A DNA stretch of 64,000 nucleotides, taken from contig NZ_JAFBCJ010000001.1 in NCBI RefSeq assembly GCF_016907675.1, forward strand, positions 2,666,001 to 2,730,000, read 5' to 3'. The stretch comes from Geodermatophilus bullaregiensis. GTDB lineage: Bacteria > Actinomycetota > Actinomycetes > Mycobacteriales > Geodermatophilaceae. Position numbers and translations under genes: made by a program. Every line of letters starts with the position of its first letter. Position 1 is the first letter of the stretch. A model generated the notes under the pieces. The model was not told where the DNA came from. It ran no database searches and was given only the letters and a program-made list of their open reading frames with translations. Shown piece after piece: positions 27,564-35,877 of this stretch.

Positions 27564-28057
27564 GCCCGGGCCGACCCGTGGCCCCCGCGGGCCAGAGGTG
27601 CCTCCGGCGCCACGACGGCACCTCGGCCGGTGAGGGCGCGGGCCCGGGCGACGAGGGCGTCGATCCGGCGGGCGTGCGCGCCGCGCCAGTAGACCCGCCC
27701 GCACCGGGCGCAGCGGGAGAAGACCGTGGCGGTGCGCCGGGTGCCGGGCTCGAGCCGGTCGGCCACCGCGGCGGCGTCGACGGCGGCGCGCTGCCCGTTG
27801 CACGCCGGGCAGCGGGTGAGCGGGGCCAGCGGGGGACCGTCGACCGGCAGCTCCCCCGCCTCGTTCAGCGGGACGCCGGCGGCCTGCACCAGGTGGCCGA
27901 CGGTCGTGCCGGGGTCGGCCGGCAGCACCCGCCGCCCGGCGGCGCGGTCGCGGGCCGGCAGCAGCGGGCGCAGCGCGTCGTCGACGGTGACGACGACCCC
28001 TCCCGCGGACAGGCGGTGCGGTTCCCGGCGACCCCGCCGGGATACTTGAAGGTTCAT
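27560..28057 (-). CDS. Mut7-C/ubiquitin-like protein lacking the PIN core
   Basis: 165 residues. The N-terminal half (to about residue 75, ending [11 protein letters not shown]) resembles the ThiS/ubiquitin-like domain of Ub-Mut7-C proteins. It passes directly into the C-terminal zinc ribbon (CPAC ... [17 protein letters not shown]), including the highly conserved YWRGAH. In the intact family a PIN-like RNase segment of roughly 90-110 residues with catalytic Asp residues lies between these parts. Here it is absent without a frame break, so an in-frame deletion is likely. The product may keep zinc or RNA binding but should not be a nuclease. Family layout is from memory; I made no alignment. 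Confidence 0.65.
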   Translation of the reverse strand: MNLQVSRRGRREPHRLSAGGVVVTVDDALRPLLPARDRAAGRRVLPADPGTTVGHLVQAAGVPLNEAGELPVDGPPLAPLTRCPACNGQRAAVDAAAVADRLEPGTRRTATVFSRCARCGRVYWRGAHARRIDALVARARALTGRGAVVAPEAPLARGGHGSARA

Positions 28058-28128
28058 CTATCTAGAGGCACACTGGAGGCGTGCCCCTCCGCGGAGGTGC
28101 CCACCGACCGTCCGAACAGGAGCTCCCC

Positions 28129-28647
28129 GTGCCCGTCCAGCGCCTCAACCACGCCGTCCTCTACGTCCGCGACGTCGAGCGCAGCCTCGCCTTCTACCGT
28201 GACGTCCTCGGCTTCCGCATCCGGGCGGAGGTCCCCGGCCGCGCGGTGTTCCTGCAGGCCGAGGGCTCGACCAACGACCACGACCTGGGCCTGTTCGCCG
28301 TCGGTCCGGACGCCGGCGCCTCCGAGGCCGGCCGGCGCACCGTGGGCCTGTACCACCTGGCGTGGGAGGTCGACACGCTCGCCGAGCTGGCGCGGGTGCG
28401 CGACGCGCTGGTCGCCGCCGGTGCGCTGGGCGGCGCCTCCGACCACGCCACCACCAAGGCCCTGTACGCGCAGGACCCCGACGGCCTGGAGTTCGAGGTC
28501 TCCTGGCTGCTCCCGGCCGACCTGGTGACGCCGGAGGTCGAGGCCCGGGGGACGACCACCCGCCCGCTGGACCTCGACGCCGAGATCGCGCGCTACGGAG
28601 CGCAGACCCGTGGCGGGATCGGCGTCTCGGTGCCGCTCCCGGCCTGA
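28129..28647 (+). CDS. VOC (glyoxalase/dioxygenase) superfamily protein
   Basis: 172 residues, two beta-alpha-beta-beta-beta units. Metal ligands of the type I extradiol dioxygenase-like branch are visible: His in LNHAVLYV, His in LYHLAWEV and Glu in LEFEVSW. It is likely a metal-dependent ring-cleavage or glyoxalase-type enzyme; the substrate is unknown. AGGAG lies six bases before GTG 28129. Upstream (28040-28080) is an AT-richer patch with TTGAAG and TATCTAGA that probably holds its promoter and that of the divergent Mut7-C-like gene. Confidence 0.8.
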   Translation: MPVQRLNHAVLYVRDVERSLAFYRDVLGFRIRAEVPGRAVFLQAEGSTNDHDLGLFAVGPDAGASEAGRRTVGLYHLAWEVDTLAELARVRDALVAAGALGGASDHATTKALYAQDPDGLEFEVSWLLPADLVTPEVEARGTTTRPLDLDAEIARYGAQTRGGIGVSVPLPA

Positions 28648-28724
28648 CGGCCCCCCGCGACGGGTCGGACGGCGGTCGCCTGGGCATGGAGCGCGGGACC
28701 GTCCGCACGATCCCGGGAGCCTCC

Positions 28725-29528
28725 GTGACCCTGCCTACCGCCCGTCCCCTCGCCCTCGTGACCGGTGCCTCCAGCGGCATCGGCCTCGAGCTGGCCAAGC
28801 AGTTCGCCGAGCACGGCTTCGACCTGGTGGTCGCCGCGGAGGACGCCGAGCTCGACGCCGCGGCCGAGCAGCTGCGCGGGATGGGCGCCGCCGTCTCGCC
28901 GGTGCGCGGTGACCTGACGCGGTACGAGGACCGCGAGCTGCTGGTGGCCGCCGTCCGCGCGTCGGGCCGGCCGCTGGCCGCCGCGGCCCTCAACGCCGGG
29001 GTCGGCGTCGGCGGGGCGTTCACCGACACCGACCTGGACGCCGAGCTGGGCATCGTGGCGCTCAACTGCGGCTCGACGGTGCACCTCGCCAAGAGGGTGG
29101 CCCAGGACATGGCCGCCGAGGGCGAGGGCCGGATCCTGTTCACCTCGTCGGTGGCCTCGCAGGCGCCGCAGCCGTTCCAGGCCGTGTACGGCGCGAGCAA
29201 GGCGTTCGTGCAGCACCTCGCCCTGTCGCTGCGCGAGGAGCTCTCCGACCGCGGCGTCAGCGTCACCGCGCTGCTGCCCGGGCCCACGGACACCGAGTTC
29301 TTCGACCGCGGCGACCTCACCGACACCCGGCTCGGCGCCTCCGAGCACAAGGACGACCCGGCGCAGGTGGCCCGCCAGGGCTACGAGGGGCTGATGAAGG
29401 GCGAGGCGTCGGTGTTCGCCGGGTCGCTGGCCAGCAAGGCGATGGGCCGGCTGTCCGCGCTCACGCCGGGCAACGTGGCCGCCAAGCTCAACCGGAAGAT
29501 GGCCGAGCCCGGCTCCGGGGAGAGCTGA
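28725..29528 (+). CDS. Short-chain dehydrogenase/reductase
   Basis: 267 residues, classical SDR. Cofactor motif TGASSGIGLELA, NAGVG, catalytic Ser (FTSSVAS) and YxxxK (YGASKAF) are all present. The cofactor is predicted to be NAD(P)H, with substrate unknown. GGGAG precedes GTG 28725 by five bases; an upstream ATG at 28686 would add 13 residues. It is preceded by the VOC gene and followed by the damaged GNAT gene on the same strand. Confidence 0.87.
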   Translation: MTLPTARPLALVTGASSGIGLELAKQFAEHGFDLVVAAEDAELDAAAEQLRGMGAAVSPVRGDLTRYEDRELLVAAVRASGRPLAAAALNAGVGVGGAFTDTDLDAELGIVALNCGSTVHLAKRVAQDMAAEGEGRILFTSSVASQAPQPFQAVYGASKAFVQHLALSLREELSDRGVSVTALLPGPTDTEFFDRGDLTDTRLGASEHKDDPAQVARQGYEGLMKGEASVFAGSLASKAMGRLSALTPGNVAAKLNRKMAEPGSGES

Positions 29529-29544
29529 GCCGCCGCCGGGCACC

Positions 29545-29976
29545 GTGCCCGGCGTGGAGCCGCTCCCCGTCGAGGTGCCCGCCGGGCCGTTGCTGCTGCG
29601 TCCCTGGCGGGCCGGTGACGCCGACGACGTCCGCGCGGCGCTGACCGACCCGGCCACCGACCTGTGGAGCAACCCCGGCCGCGTCCGCACCCGCGAGGAC
29701 GCCGAGGTCTGGGTGGCCCGCCGCGCCGGGTGGAGCAGCGGCACCCGGGCCACGTGGGCCGTCGTCGGCACCGCGACGGGCGAGCTGCTCGGCTCGGTGT
29801 CGCTGCACGCCATCGACGTCGCCCAGGGCAACGCGGAGGTGGGCTACCGGGCGGTGCCCGCCGTCGACGACCCGGCGTCGGGACGGGTGGCGGCCACGGC
29901 CGGCCTCACGCTGGAGGGCCGGCTGCGCCGCTCGCACCGCTACGGCGACGGCGACGAGCGCGACGAGCTGCTGTAG
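29545..29976 (+). pseudogene. GNAT acetyltransferase lacking the acetyl-CoA motif
   Basis: 143 residues in one frame. The N-terminal half follows RimJ/RimL-type acetyltransferases up to GNAEVGYRAVPA, and the C-terminal part (DDPASGRVAATAGLTLEGRLRRSHRYGDG) matches the usual tail. Between them, at about 29858, the family normally has about 35 residues including the RGRGxA/G acetyl-CoA pyrophosphate loop, which are missing here. An in-frame deletion of about 100 bases is the simplest explanation, and the product is probably inactive. Family comparison is from memory. Confidence 0.65.
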
Positions 29977-30041
29977 GCCCGGCCGGCCGGCGACGTCCCC
30001 GACCTCAGCAGCCGGCACCGGAGGGGTTGACGGCAGCACAT

Positions 30042-30060
30042 CTGACATCTGAGATGTCAG
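30042..30060. promoter_or_regulatory. 9-bp palindromic operator overlapping the GntR start
   Basis: CTGACATCT (30042-30050) and AGATGTCAG (30052-30060) form a perfect inverted repeat centred on one G. It covers the ATG of the GntR gene (30054) and lies just downstream of TTGACG (30027-30032), a candidate -35. This position suits autoregulation by the GntR protein. Confidence 0.65.
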
Positions 30061-30728
30061 TCGTGCCCGCGTCGCTCGTCCCCGTCGGCCGGGTGCTGCT
30101 GCGCGACCAGGCGCTGGCCCGGATCCGCGCGGCGATCGTCGCCGGGGACCTGGAACCCGGGGCCGTGGTCAAGGACGCCGACCTGGCCGCCCGGCTCGGC
30201 CTGTCGGTGGCGCCGGTGCGCGCCGCGCTGGCCCGGCTGGTCGACGAGGGGCTGGTCGAGGCCAAGCCGCAGAGCCACACCCGGGTCACGCCGCTGCGGC
30301 CCCGGCAGGTGCGCGACGCCGCCGCCGTCGTCCGGGCGATGCACGAGCTGGCCGCGCGCGAGGGCGCGCCCGCGACCACCGGCGACGACGTCACGGCCAT
30401 GCGCGCGGCCAACGAGCGGTTCGCCGCCGCGGTCGCCGCGGGGGACGTCGACGCGGCGCTGGCCGCCGACGACGACCTGCACGCCGTCCTCCTGGCCCGC
30501 GCCGGCAACGCCGCGCTCACCGCGACCGTCGACCGCCTCACGCCGTCGATCCGCCGGCTGGAGCGCGCCCGCTTCGCCGCGGCGCACGGCCGGGAGTCCG
30601 TCGTCCTGCACGACCGCCTGATCGCCGCCTGTGCGGCCGGGGACGTCGCCGCCGCCGTCGCCACGACCACCGAGATCTGGACGGCGCTGCTGTCCGAGCT
30701 GGAGGAGACCGATGACGAGCCTCGCTGA
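30054..30728 (+). CDS. GntR/FCD family regulator of ACC deaminase
   Basis: 224 residues. Winged helix at about 15-80 ([32 protein letters not shown]) and a C-terminal all-helical FCD ligand domain with the metal-binding Asp/His positions partly visible ([18 protein letters not shown]). It overlaps acdS by 17 bases and so is co-transcribed with it. Actinobacterial acdS genes are commonly paired with a GntR-type regulator. The palindrome across its start codon is the likely operator. I chose ATG 30054; the frame is open upstream but without coding character. Confidence 0.88.
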   Translation: MSVVPASLVPVGRVLLRDQALARIRAAIVAGDLEPGAVVKDADLAARLGLSVAPVRAALARLVDEGLVEAKPQSHTRVTPLRPRQVRDAAAVVRAMHELAAREGAPATTGDDVTAMRAANERFAAAVAAGDVDAALAADDDLHAVLLARAGNAALTATVDRLTPSIRRLERARFAAAHGRESVVLHDRLIAACAAGDVAAAVATTTEIWTALLSELEETDDEPR

Positions 30729-31734
30729 CTTCCCCCGAACCCCGCTGCTGTTCGGGCCCTCCCCGGTGCACCGGCTGGACCGGCTGACCGCGCACCTGGG
30801 CGGGGCCGAGGTCTGGGCCAAGCGGGAGGACTGCAACTCCGGCATCGCCTACGGCGGCAACAAGACCCGCAAGCTCGAGTACCTGGTCGCCGAGGCGCTG
30901 GCGCAGGGCTGCGACACCCTCGTCTCGATCGGCGGGGTGCAGAGCAACCACACCCGCCAGGTGGCCGCCGTCGCCGCGCACGTCGGCCTGTCGTGCGTCC
31001 TGGTGCAGGAGAGCTGGGTGGACTGGCCCGACGCCGTCTACGACAAGGTCGGCAACATCCTCGTCTCGCGCCTGGCCGGGGCCGACGTGCGGCTGGTGAA
31101 GGCCGGGTTCGGCATCGGGTTCAAGGAGAGCTGGGAGACCGCGCTCGCCGAGATCGAGACGCGCGGGGGCAAGCCGTACGCCATCCCGGCCGGTGCCAGC
31201 GACCACCCGCTCGGCGGTCACGGCTTCGCGAACTGGGCGCTGGAGGTGGCGCAGCAGGAGGCCGGGCTGGGCGTCTTCTTCGACACCGTCGTCGTCTGCT
31301 CGGTCACCGGGTCCACGCAGGCCGGGATGGTCGCCGGGTTCGCGCTGCTGGAGGAGCAGGGCGGCCGGCCGCGGCGGGTGCTCGGCATCGACGCGAGCGC
31401 CCGGCCCGCCGAGACCCGCGACCAGGTGCTGCGCATCGCCCGGCGGACGGCGCGGGCGATCGGCGTGCAGCGCGAGCTGACCCTCGACGACGTCGAGCTC
31501 GACGAGCGCTTCCACGGCGGGGTCTACGGCATCCCCGACGAGGCGACGATCCGCGCGATGGAGACCGCCGCCCGCACCGAGGGCATGGTCACCGACCCCG
31601 TGTACGAGGGGAAGTCGATGGCCGCGACGATCGACCTGGTCGGGCGGCGCGAGATCGACCCGTCCTCGACCGTGCTCTACGCCCACCTCGGCGGCCAGCC
31701 CGCGCTCAACGGCTACAGCGCGCTGTTCAGCTGA
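30712..31734 (+). CDS. acdS: 1-aminocyclopropane-1-carboxylate deaminase
   Basis: 340 residues, the usual length. PLP lysine Lys51 ([11 protein letters not shown]) and Ser78 (GVQSNHTRQ) are at canonical positions. Tyr298/Glu299 (VYEGKS) and Leu326 (AHLGG) correspond to the residues that separate true ACC deaminase from D-cysteine desulfhydrase. It splits ACC, the plant ethylene precursor, into 2-oxobutyrate and ammonia. GGAGGAG precedes the ATG, which lies inside the end of the GntR gene. A plant- or soil-associated lifestyle is implied but not proven. Confidence 0.93.
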   Translation: MTSLADFPRTPLLFGPSPVHRLDRLTAHLGGAEVWAKREDCNSGIAYGGNKTRKLEYLVAEALAQGCDTLVSIGGVQSNHTRQVAAVAAHVGLSCVLVQESWVDWPDAVYDKVGNILVSRLAGADVRLVKAGFGIGFKESWETALAEIETRGGKPYAIPAGASDHPLGGHGFANWALEVAQQEAGLGVFFDTVVVCSVTGSTQAGMVAGFALLEEQGGRPRRVLGIDASARPAETRDQVLRIARRTARAIGVQRELTLDDVELDERFHGGVYGIPDEATIRAMETAARTEGMVTDPVYEGKSMAATIDLVGRREIDPSSTVLYAHLGGQPALNGYSALFS

Positions 31735-31784
31735 CCGCCGGGTCGGCCTCTCGCCCGCGGGTGGCGGACCAGGGGGCGGCAGCG

Positions 31785-32263
31785 CTACGGGGTCCCACCC
31801 GACGGGCCCAGGAGGTCGGCCGTGCCCGGCAACCGGTCGAGTGCCGCGCGGATGCGCCGCCCCTCGAACGAGAAGTGCGACTCGACGATCGCGGCGAGCC
31901 CGTCCAGCTCCCCGGCCAGCCGGGGCGAGGTGCCCTCGACGGCCAGCCCGCCGGCGAGCTCCTCCACCCGGGCGAGGATCCCGGCGATCCGGACGTGGTC
32001 CTCGGCCCTCATCTCCAGGACCGGTGCCAGCTCCGGGAACCGCCCGGCCAGGGCGGGGAAGGCCCCGGTGTCCTCGCCGGTGTGGTGCCGCGCGAGCGCG
32101 GCGCAGAAGGCCAGGCAGTGGGCGGGCAGCCGGCGGCGGGCGTCGGGGGAGCGCCGGTCGCCGCGGCCGCCTGCAGCGCGCGCAGCCCGGCGCGCAACGA
32201 GTCGTGGATCCGCTCGAGCTCGTCGCCGAGTGCGGCCGGGCGGTCGCCCGTCGCGCGGTTCAC
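31785..32263 (-). pseudogene. Hemerythrin-like protein gene with a one-base frameshift
   Basis: A hemerythrin HHE protein is encoded in two frames. From GTG 32263 the frame gives VNRATGDRPAALGDELERIHDSLRAGL and then turns to out-of-frame Pro/Ser/Arg. The other frame carries LPAHCLAFCAALARHHTGED, EDHVRIAGILARVEELAG and SHFSFEGRRIRAALDRL, with the iron-ligand His/Glu pattern. Adding one C to the five-base run at 32145-32149 (G on the plus strand) restores a continuous ...ATGAPPDARRRLPAHC... protein of about 159 residues. It may be a true pseudogene or a homopolymer sequencing error. Confidence 0.75.
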
Positions 32264-32312
32264 CGTCCGGCCGGGGAACCGATCCGTGCGTGGCGCGAGG
32301 CCGACCCGGCAG

Positions 32313-32621
32313 TCACGCGGCGGGACGCCAGCGGTCGCGGGCCGGCCGGGCAACGGACGCCGCCGAGAGCGCCCGACCGCCGGCGCGCAGACCGGCGCCG
32401 ATCAGCCGCCGCAGCAGCACGACCGCGGCCGCGGTGGCCAGCGAGGTCCACGTCGGCTCGGCGGCCAGCCGCAGCAGCCCGGCGGCGAGCAGCAGGTCGA
32501 GCAGCACGCCGAGCGCCACTGCCGGGCGCCGGGTGGCGGCGAGCGCGACCACCCCGGCGACCAGCGCCAGCGCGGTGACACCCGGTGCCAGGACGCCGGG
32601 CAGGGTCCCGAGGCCGGTCAC
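32313..32621 (-). CDS. Small membrane protein
   Basis: 102 residues with two or three hydrophobic segments (VLAPGVTALALVAGVVALAA; VALGVLLDLLLAAGLL; LATAAAVVLL) and a basic C-terminal tail. The GTG start overlaps the stop of the DUF1622 gene as GTGA, so they form one translational unit. It is probably a partner of the DUF1622 membrane protein; no family name recognised. Confidence 0.7.
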   Translation of the reverse strand: MTGLGTLPGVLAPGVTALALVAGVVALAATRRPAVALGVLLDLLLAAGLLRLAAEPTWTSLATAAAVVLLRRLIGAGLRAGGRALSAASVARPARDRWRPAA

Positions 32622-33019
32622 ACGGTCCGCCCGGGCGCGCCCGGTGCCGCGGGGTCGGGCGCCGCCCGCCCGGCCTCCTCCTCGGCCACCTGCCGCCGCT
32701 CCTCCGCGATCTCCCTGGAGAGGAAGTAGTTCAGCGCCGTCCGGATCGCCGCGACCGCGGCCAGCTGGCCCAGCTCGCGGAAGCTCGGCGCCACCGCCGT
32801 CCGCAGCACGTCGCTGGCCAGCTGGAACTCCAGCCCGAGCGCCAGGAACCGGCCCAGCGTCAGCCGCACCGGCACGAACGCGCGCGACCCGCCGCCGCGC
32901 ACGCCCACCCAGACGAACCGGGCGAAGGCCCACACCGCGCCGACGAGGATGACCGCGGCACCGCAGGCCTCGACGACGGTGACCAGGACGCCGACGACCT
33001 CGGCGAGCAGCTCCTCCAC
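32618..33019 (-). CDS. DUF1622 membrane protein
   Basis: 133 residues. One N-terminal membrane segment (VVGVLVTVVEACGAAVILVGAV) is followed by the signature of DUF1622, LGLEFQLASDVLRTAVAPSF and AAIRTALNYFLSREI. The acidic/Pro C terminus is cytoplasmic. Function unknown. It is translationally coupled to the small membrane protein downstream. Confidence 0.85.
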   Translation of the reverse strand: MEELLAEVVGVLVTVVEACGAAVILVGAVWAFARFVWVGVRGGGSRAFVPVRLTLGRFLALGLEFQLASDVLRTAVAPSFRELGQLAAVAAIRTALNYFLSREIAEERRQVAEEEAGRAAPDPAAPGAPGRTV

Positions 33020-33073
33020 GGTCCGCGCCCCACCCCGGGACGCACCGGGCTCACGACGGGGCTCACGACCGGC

Positions 33074-33772
33074 TCAGAGCGGGACGTCGAGGCCCTCGGG
33101 TGGCGGCGCGTCCAGGGCGGCCCGGACGTCGGCGCGCTGCCGCGCCAGGCCCGCCCCGGTCAGGACGACGTCGCGCACCAGCGCGTGCCAGGCGCCGACC
33201 CGCCGCAGCATCCCGTGCCCCCCGGGCAGGGTGAACCGGGCGATGCGCGCGCCGGCCTGGTGCGCGCGGACGGCGAAGTCCGCCGACAGCCGTGCCGGCA
33301 CCCAGCGGTCGCCGCGGCCGTGGGCGAGCACGACGGTGCGCCCGCGCAGGTGGCCGACCGGCTCGCCCGGCGGCGTCCACGGCGCCAGCCCGCAGACGGC
33401 GGCGACCGAGGGGTCGTCCCCGGCCCGCAGCACCGCCCGGCCGCCCATCGAGTGCCCGACCAGCACCACCGGGACGTCGCCGTGCCGCTCGCGCACCCGG
33501 TCCAGCGCCCAGCGGACGTCGGCGTGCGCGTCGGCGGCGACCCCGTTCCAGCCGGCCACCCGGTAGCGCACCAGGTAGGTCTCCACGCCCCGGGCGGCCG
33601 CGGCCCGCGAGACCGCCTCCTGGATGGCCCGCATCCGGACCAGCGACAGGGCCCGCTCGCGCGGGGGCTCGACGCTGGCGACGGTGCCGCCGTGCGCGAA
33701 GACCGCGACCGCCCGGGTGGGGGCGGTCGCGGGGGTGTGGTCGAGGGCCGGCGTCCGGGCGGCGGTGGTCAC
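33074..33772 (-). CDS. Alpha/beta hydrolase (serine hydrolase)
   Basis: 232 residues. Nucleophile elbow [10 protein letters not shown], Asp in [10 protein letters not shown] and His in LPGGHGML complete the triad, and the oxyanion region is FAHGGTVAS. Dienelactone-hydrolase-like fold; substrate unknown. GTG 33772 starts four bases after the stop of the upstream 66-residue protein. An in-frame ATG at 33829 would overlap that gene and is less likely. Confidence 0.82.
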   Translation of the reverse strand: MTTAARTPALDHTPATAPTRAVAVFAHGGTVASVEPPRERALSLVRMRAIQEAVSRAAAARGVETYLVRYRVAGWNGVAADAHADVRWALDRVRERHGDVPVVLVGHSMGGRAVLRAGDDPSVAAVCGLAPWTPPGEPVGHLRGRTVVLAHGRGDRWVPARLSADFAVRAHQAGARIARFTLPGGHGMLRRVGAWHALVRDVVLTGAGLARQRADVRAALDAPPPEGLDVPL

Positions 33773-33776
33773 GCGG

Positions 33777-33977
33777 TCAGCGACGGCGGCCGCCGCGCAG
33801 CCGGGCGCGGGCCCGGTCGCCCAGGTCACCGGCCTGCAGCAGCGCCCGGCTCACCGGGTTCGGGCCGCGGCGGCGCTCCAGCGCCTGCCCCACCCTCCGG
33901 AGCAGCCCGGTGGCCAGCGGCACCAGGACGGTCACGATCAGCCAGACGCGCAGTCGGCGGGTGAGGAAGAGCCACAT
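33777..33977 (-). CDS. Small membrane-anchored basic protein
   Basis: 66 residues: one hydrophobic segment near the start ([18 protein letters not shown]) and an Arg-rich tail ([12 protein letters not shown]). It sits four bases ahead of the hydrolase gene. It is probably an inner-membrane anchor of unknown role. Confidence 0.65.
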   Translation of the reverse strand: MWLFLTRRLRVWLIVTVLVPLATGLLRRVGQALERRRGPNPVSRALLQAGDLGDRARARLRGGRRR

Positions 33978-34020
33978 GGACCCGGCACTGCCCCGTCCGC
34001 GGCCCGGCGAACCGGCCGGC

Positions 34021-35046
34021 TCAGTCCGGGTCGGGCGCCAGGCGGACGACCATCTTGCCGGTGTTGGCCCCCTTCAGGAGGTCGAGGAAGGCGGGGACGG
34101 CGTTCTCCAGGCCCTCGTAGACGGTCTCCCGGACCGTCAGCTCACCGGAGCGGATCCACCCGGAGACGGTCTCGGTGAACTCGCCGTGCAGGTCGGTGTG
34201 GTCGGAGACGAGCAGGCCGGTGACCGCGAGCCGCTTGGCGATCATCAGGGAGCTGAAGTTCGCCGGCCCGGGCACCGACGCGGTGGCGTTGTAGGCGGAG
34301 ATGGCACCGCAGATCGCGGCCCGGCCGTGCACGTGCAGCGCGCCCAGTGCCGCCTCGAGGTGCTCGCCGCCGACGTTGTCGAAGTAGACGTCGATGCCGT
34401 CGGGCGCGGCCTGCGCGAGCAGGTCCCTCACCCGGCCGTCGTGGTAGTCGAAGGCGGCGGTGAAGCCGAGCTCGCCGGTCAGCCAGGCCACCTTGTCCGG
34501 GCTGCCCGCGCTCCCGACGACGGCGGAGGCACCGCGCAGCCTCGCGAACTGCCCGACAGCGCTGCCCACGGCGCCGGCCGCGCCGGAGACGAAGACGGCG
34601 TCGCCCTCGCGGAAGGCGGCCACCCGGAACAGCCCGGCGTAGGCGGTCAGTCCGGGCATCCCGAGGATGCCGAGGGAGTAGGTCAGCGGGAGGTCCTCGG
34701 TGGCCGGCAGCTGCCGGACCTCGCGGGCGTCGAGGACGGCGACGTCGCGCCAGGCGGCGTCGGTGAGCACCAGCGCGCCCACGGGGACGTCGGCGGAGCG
34801 CGAGTCGACCACCCGGCCGACGGCGCCGCCCCTCATCACCTCGCCGACCTCCCACGGCGCGGCGTAGGAGGGGCCCAGGCGCATCCGTCCGCGCATGTAC
34901 GGGTCGACCGACATGGCGACCACCCGCACCACCACTTGGCCCTCGGCGGGGTCGGGGTGCTCGACCTCGACCAGCGTGAAGTCCTCGGGGGTGGGCTCGC
35001 CGTGGGGTCGGGCGGCCAGGTGCCACTCGCGGGCGGACACGGGCAC
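34021..35046 (-). CDS. Zinc-free NADP-dependent MDR oxidoreductase
   Basis: 341 residues of the leukotriene B4 dehydrogenase/CurA-like branch of medium-chain reductases. VDPYMRGRM, the AYAGLF segment, the [19 protein letters not shown] nucleotide-binding loop and FDNVGGEHL are all characteristic. Zinc ligands are absent, as expected. It likely reduces an alkenal or enone with NADPH. AGGAGG lies five bases before GTG 35046. Divergent from msrA, so both may respond to oxidative damage, which is an inference. Confidence 0.87.
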   Translation of the reverse strand: MPVSAREWHLAARPHGEPTPEDFTLVEVEHPDPAEGQVVVRVVAMSVDPYMRGRMRLGPSYAAPWEVGEVMRGGAVGRVVDSRSADVPVGALVLTDAAWRDVAVLDAREVRQLPATEDLPLTYSLGILGMPGLTAYAGLFRVAAFREGDAVFVSGAAGAVGSAVGQFARLRGASAVVGSAGSPDKVAWLTGELGFTAAFDYHDGRVRDLLAQAAPDGIDVYFDNVGGEHLEAALGALHVHGRAAICGAISAYNATASVPGPANFSSLMIAKRLAVTGLLVSDHTDLHGEFTETVSGWIRSGELTVRETVYEGLENAVPAFLDLLKGANTGKMVVRLAPDPD

Positions 35047-35133
35047 GGGGGCCTCCTGGGTGCTGGGGTGGGGTGGTGGGGCGATCCTGCCGCCGCGGGG
35101 ACGAGGACGGCCCGCCGGGTGGCGCGCCGGTCC

Positions 35134-35139
35134 TACGCT
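35134..35139 (+). promoter_or_regulatory. Putative leaderless -10 of msrA
   Basis: TACGCT lies six bases before the msrA ATG at 35146, with no ribosome site between. Confidence 0.45.
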
Positions 35140-35145
35140 CGGGGC

Positions 35146-35802
35146 ATGTTGTTCTCCCGGTACAAGACCCAGCCGGTGACGCCGGAGAACGCGCTGCCGG
35201 GCCGCCCCGACCCGCTGCCGTTCGTCCCGGAGACCCACGCGGTCAACGGCAACCGCATCCAGCCGCCGTTCCCCGACGGGATGCAGACCGCCGTCTTCGG
35301 CGCGGGCTGCTTCTGGGGCGTCGAGAAGGTGTTCTGGCAGGTGCCGGGCGTCTACTCCACCGCCGCCGGCTACGCGGGCGGCCACACGCCCAACCCGACC
35401 TACGAGGAGGTCTGCTCGGCGCGGACCGGCCACACCGAGGTCGTCCTCGTCGTCTACGACCCCGCCGTCGTCAGCTACGAGCAGCTGCTGAAGGTGTTCT
35501 GGGAGGACCACGACCCGACCCAGGGCATGCGCCAGGGCAACGACGTCGGCACCCAGTACCGCTCGGCGGTCTACGTCGGCACCCCGGAGCAGGAGGCCGC
35601 CGCCCGCGCCAGCCGCGACCAGTACCAGGAGCGGCTGAAGGCGGCCGGCTACGGCGAGATCACCACCGAGATCGCCCCGCTCGGCGAGTTCTTCTACGCC
35701 GAGGACTACCACCAGCAGTACCTGTACAAGGTGCCGAACGGCTACTGCCCGATCCACTCGACCGGCGTCAGCTGCCCGGTGGGCCTGCCCGGCGTCTCCT
35801 GA
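35146..35802 (+). CDS. msrA: Peptide methionine-S-sulfoxide reductase MsrA
   Basis: 218 residues. [12 protein letters not shown] carries the catalytic Cys55, and the C-terminal [14 protein letters not shown] supplies recycling cysteines. [15 protein letters not shown] and the [20 protein letters not shown] region are classic MsrA. It reduces Met-S-sulfoxide in damaged proteins using thioredoxin. The N-terminal extension of about 45 residues is usual for the long form. A 28-bp perfect hairpin follows the stop by three bases. Confidence 0.95.
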   Translation: MLFSRYKTQPVTPENALPGRPDPLPFVPETHAVNGNRIQPPFPDGMQTAVFGAGCFWGVEKVFWQVPGVYSTAAGYAGGHTPNPTYEEVCSARTGHTEVVLVVYDPAVVSYEQLLKVFWEDHDPTQGMRQGNDVGTQYRSAVYVGTPEQEAAARASRDQYQERLKAAGYGEITTEIAPLGEFFYAEDYHQQYLYKVPNGYCPIHSTGVSCPVGLPGVS

Positions 35803-35805
35803 CCG

Positions 35806-35866
35806 AGGCAGAGGAAGCTCTCCCCACGTCCTGACGCCCAGGACGTGGGGAGAGCTTCCTCTGCCT
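35806..35866. terminator. 28-bp perfect inverted repeat with 5-base loop
   Basis: 35806-35833 is exactly the reverse complement of 35839-35866, separated by ACGCC. The stem begins AGGCAGAGGAAGCTC. It lies between msrA and the rsmC-like gene and has no T-tract (GGGGGG follows). Length and perfection are far above the usual terminators of the window. It ends 11 bases before the rsmC-like start codon, so it could also control that gene. Confidence 0.8.
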
Positions 35867-35877
35867 GGGGGGTCGGT

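Noticed and set aside
35845..35877. GTG start for the rsmC-like gene at 35845
   Set aside because: It lies inside the 28-bp hairpin and would add residues with no homology. ATG 35878 is better placed.
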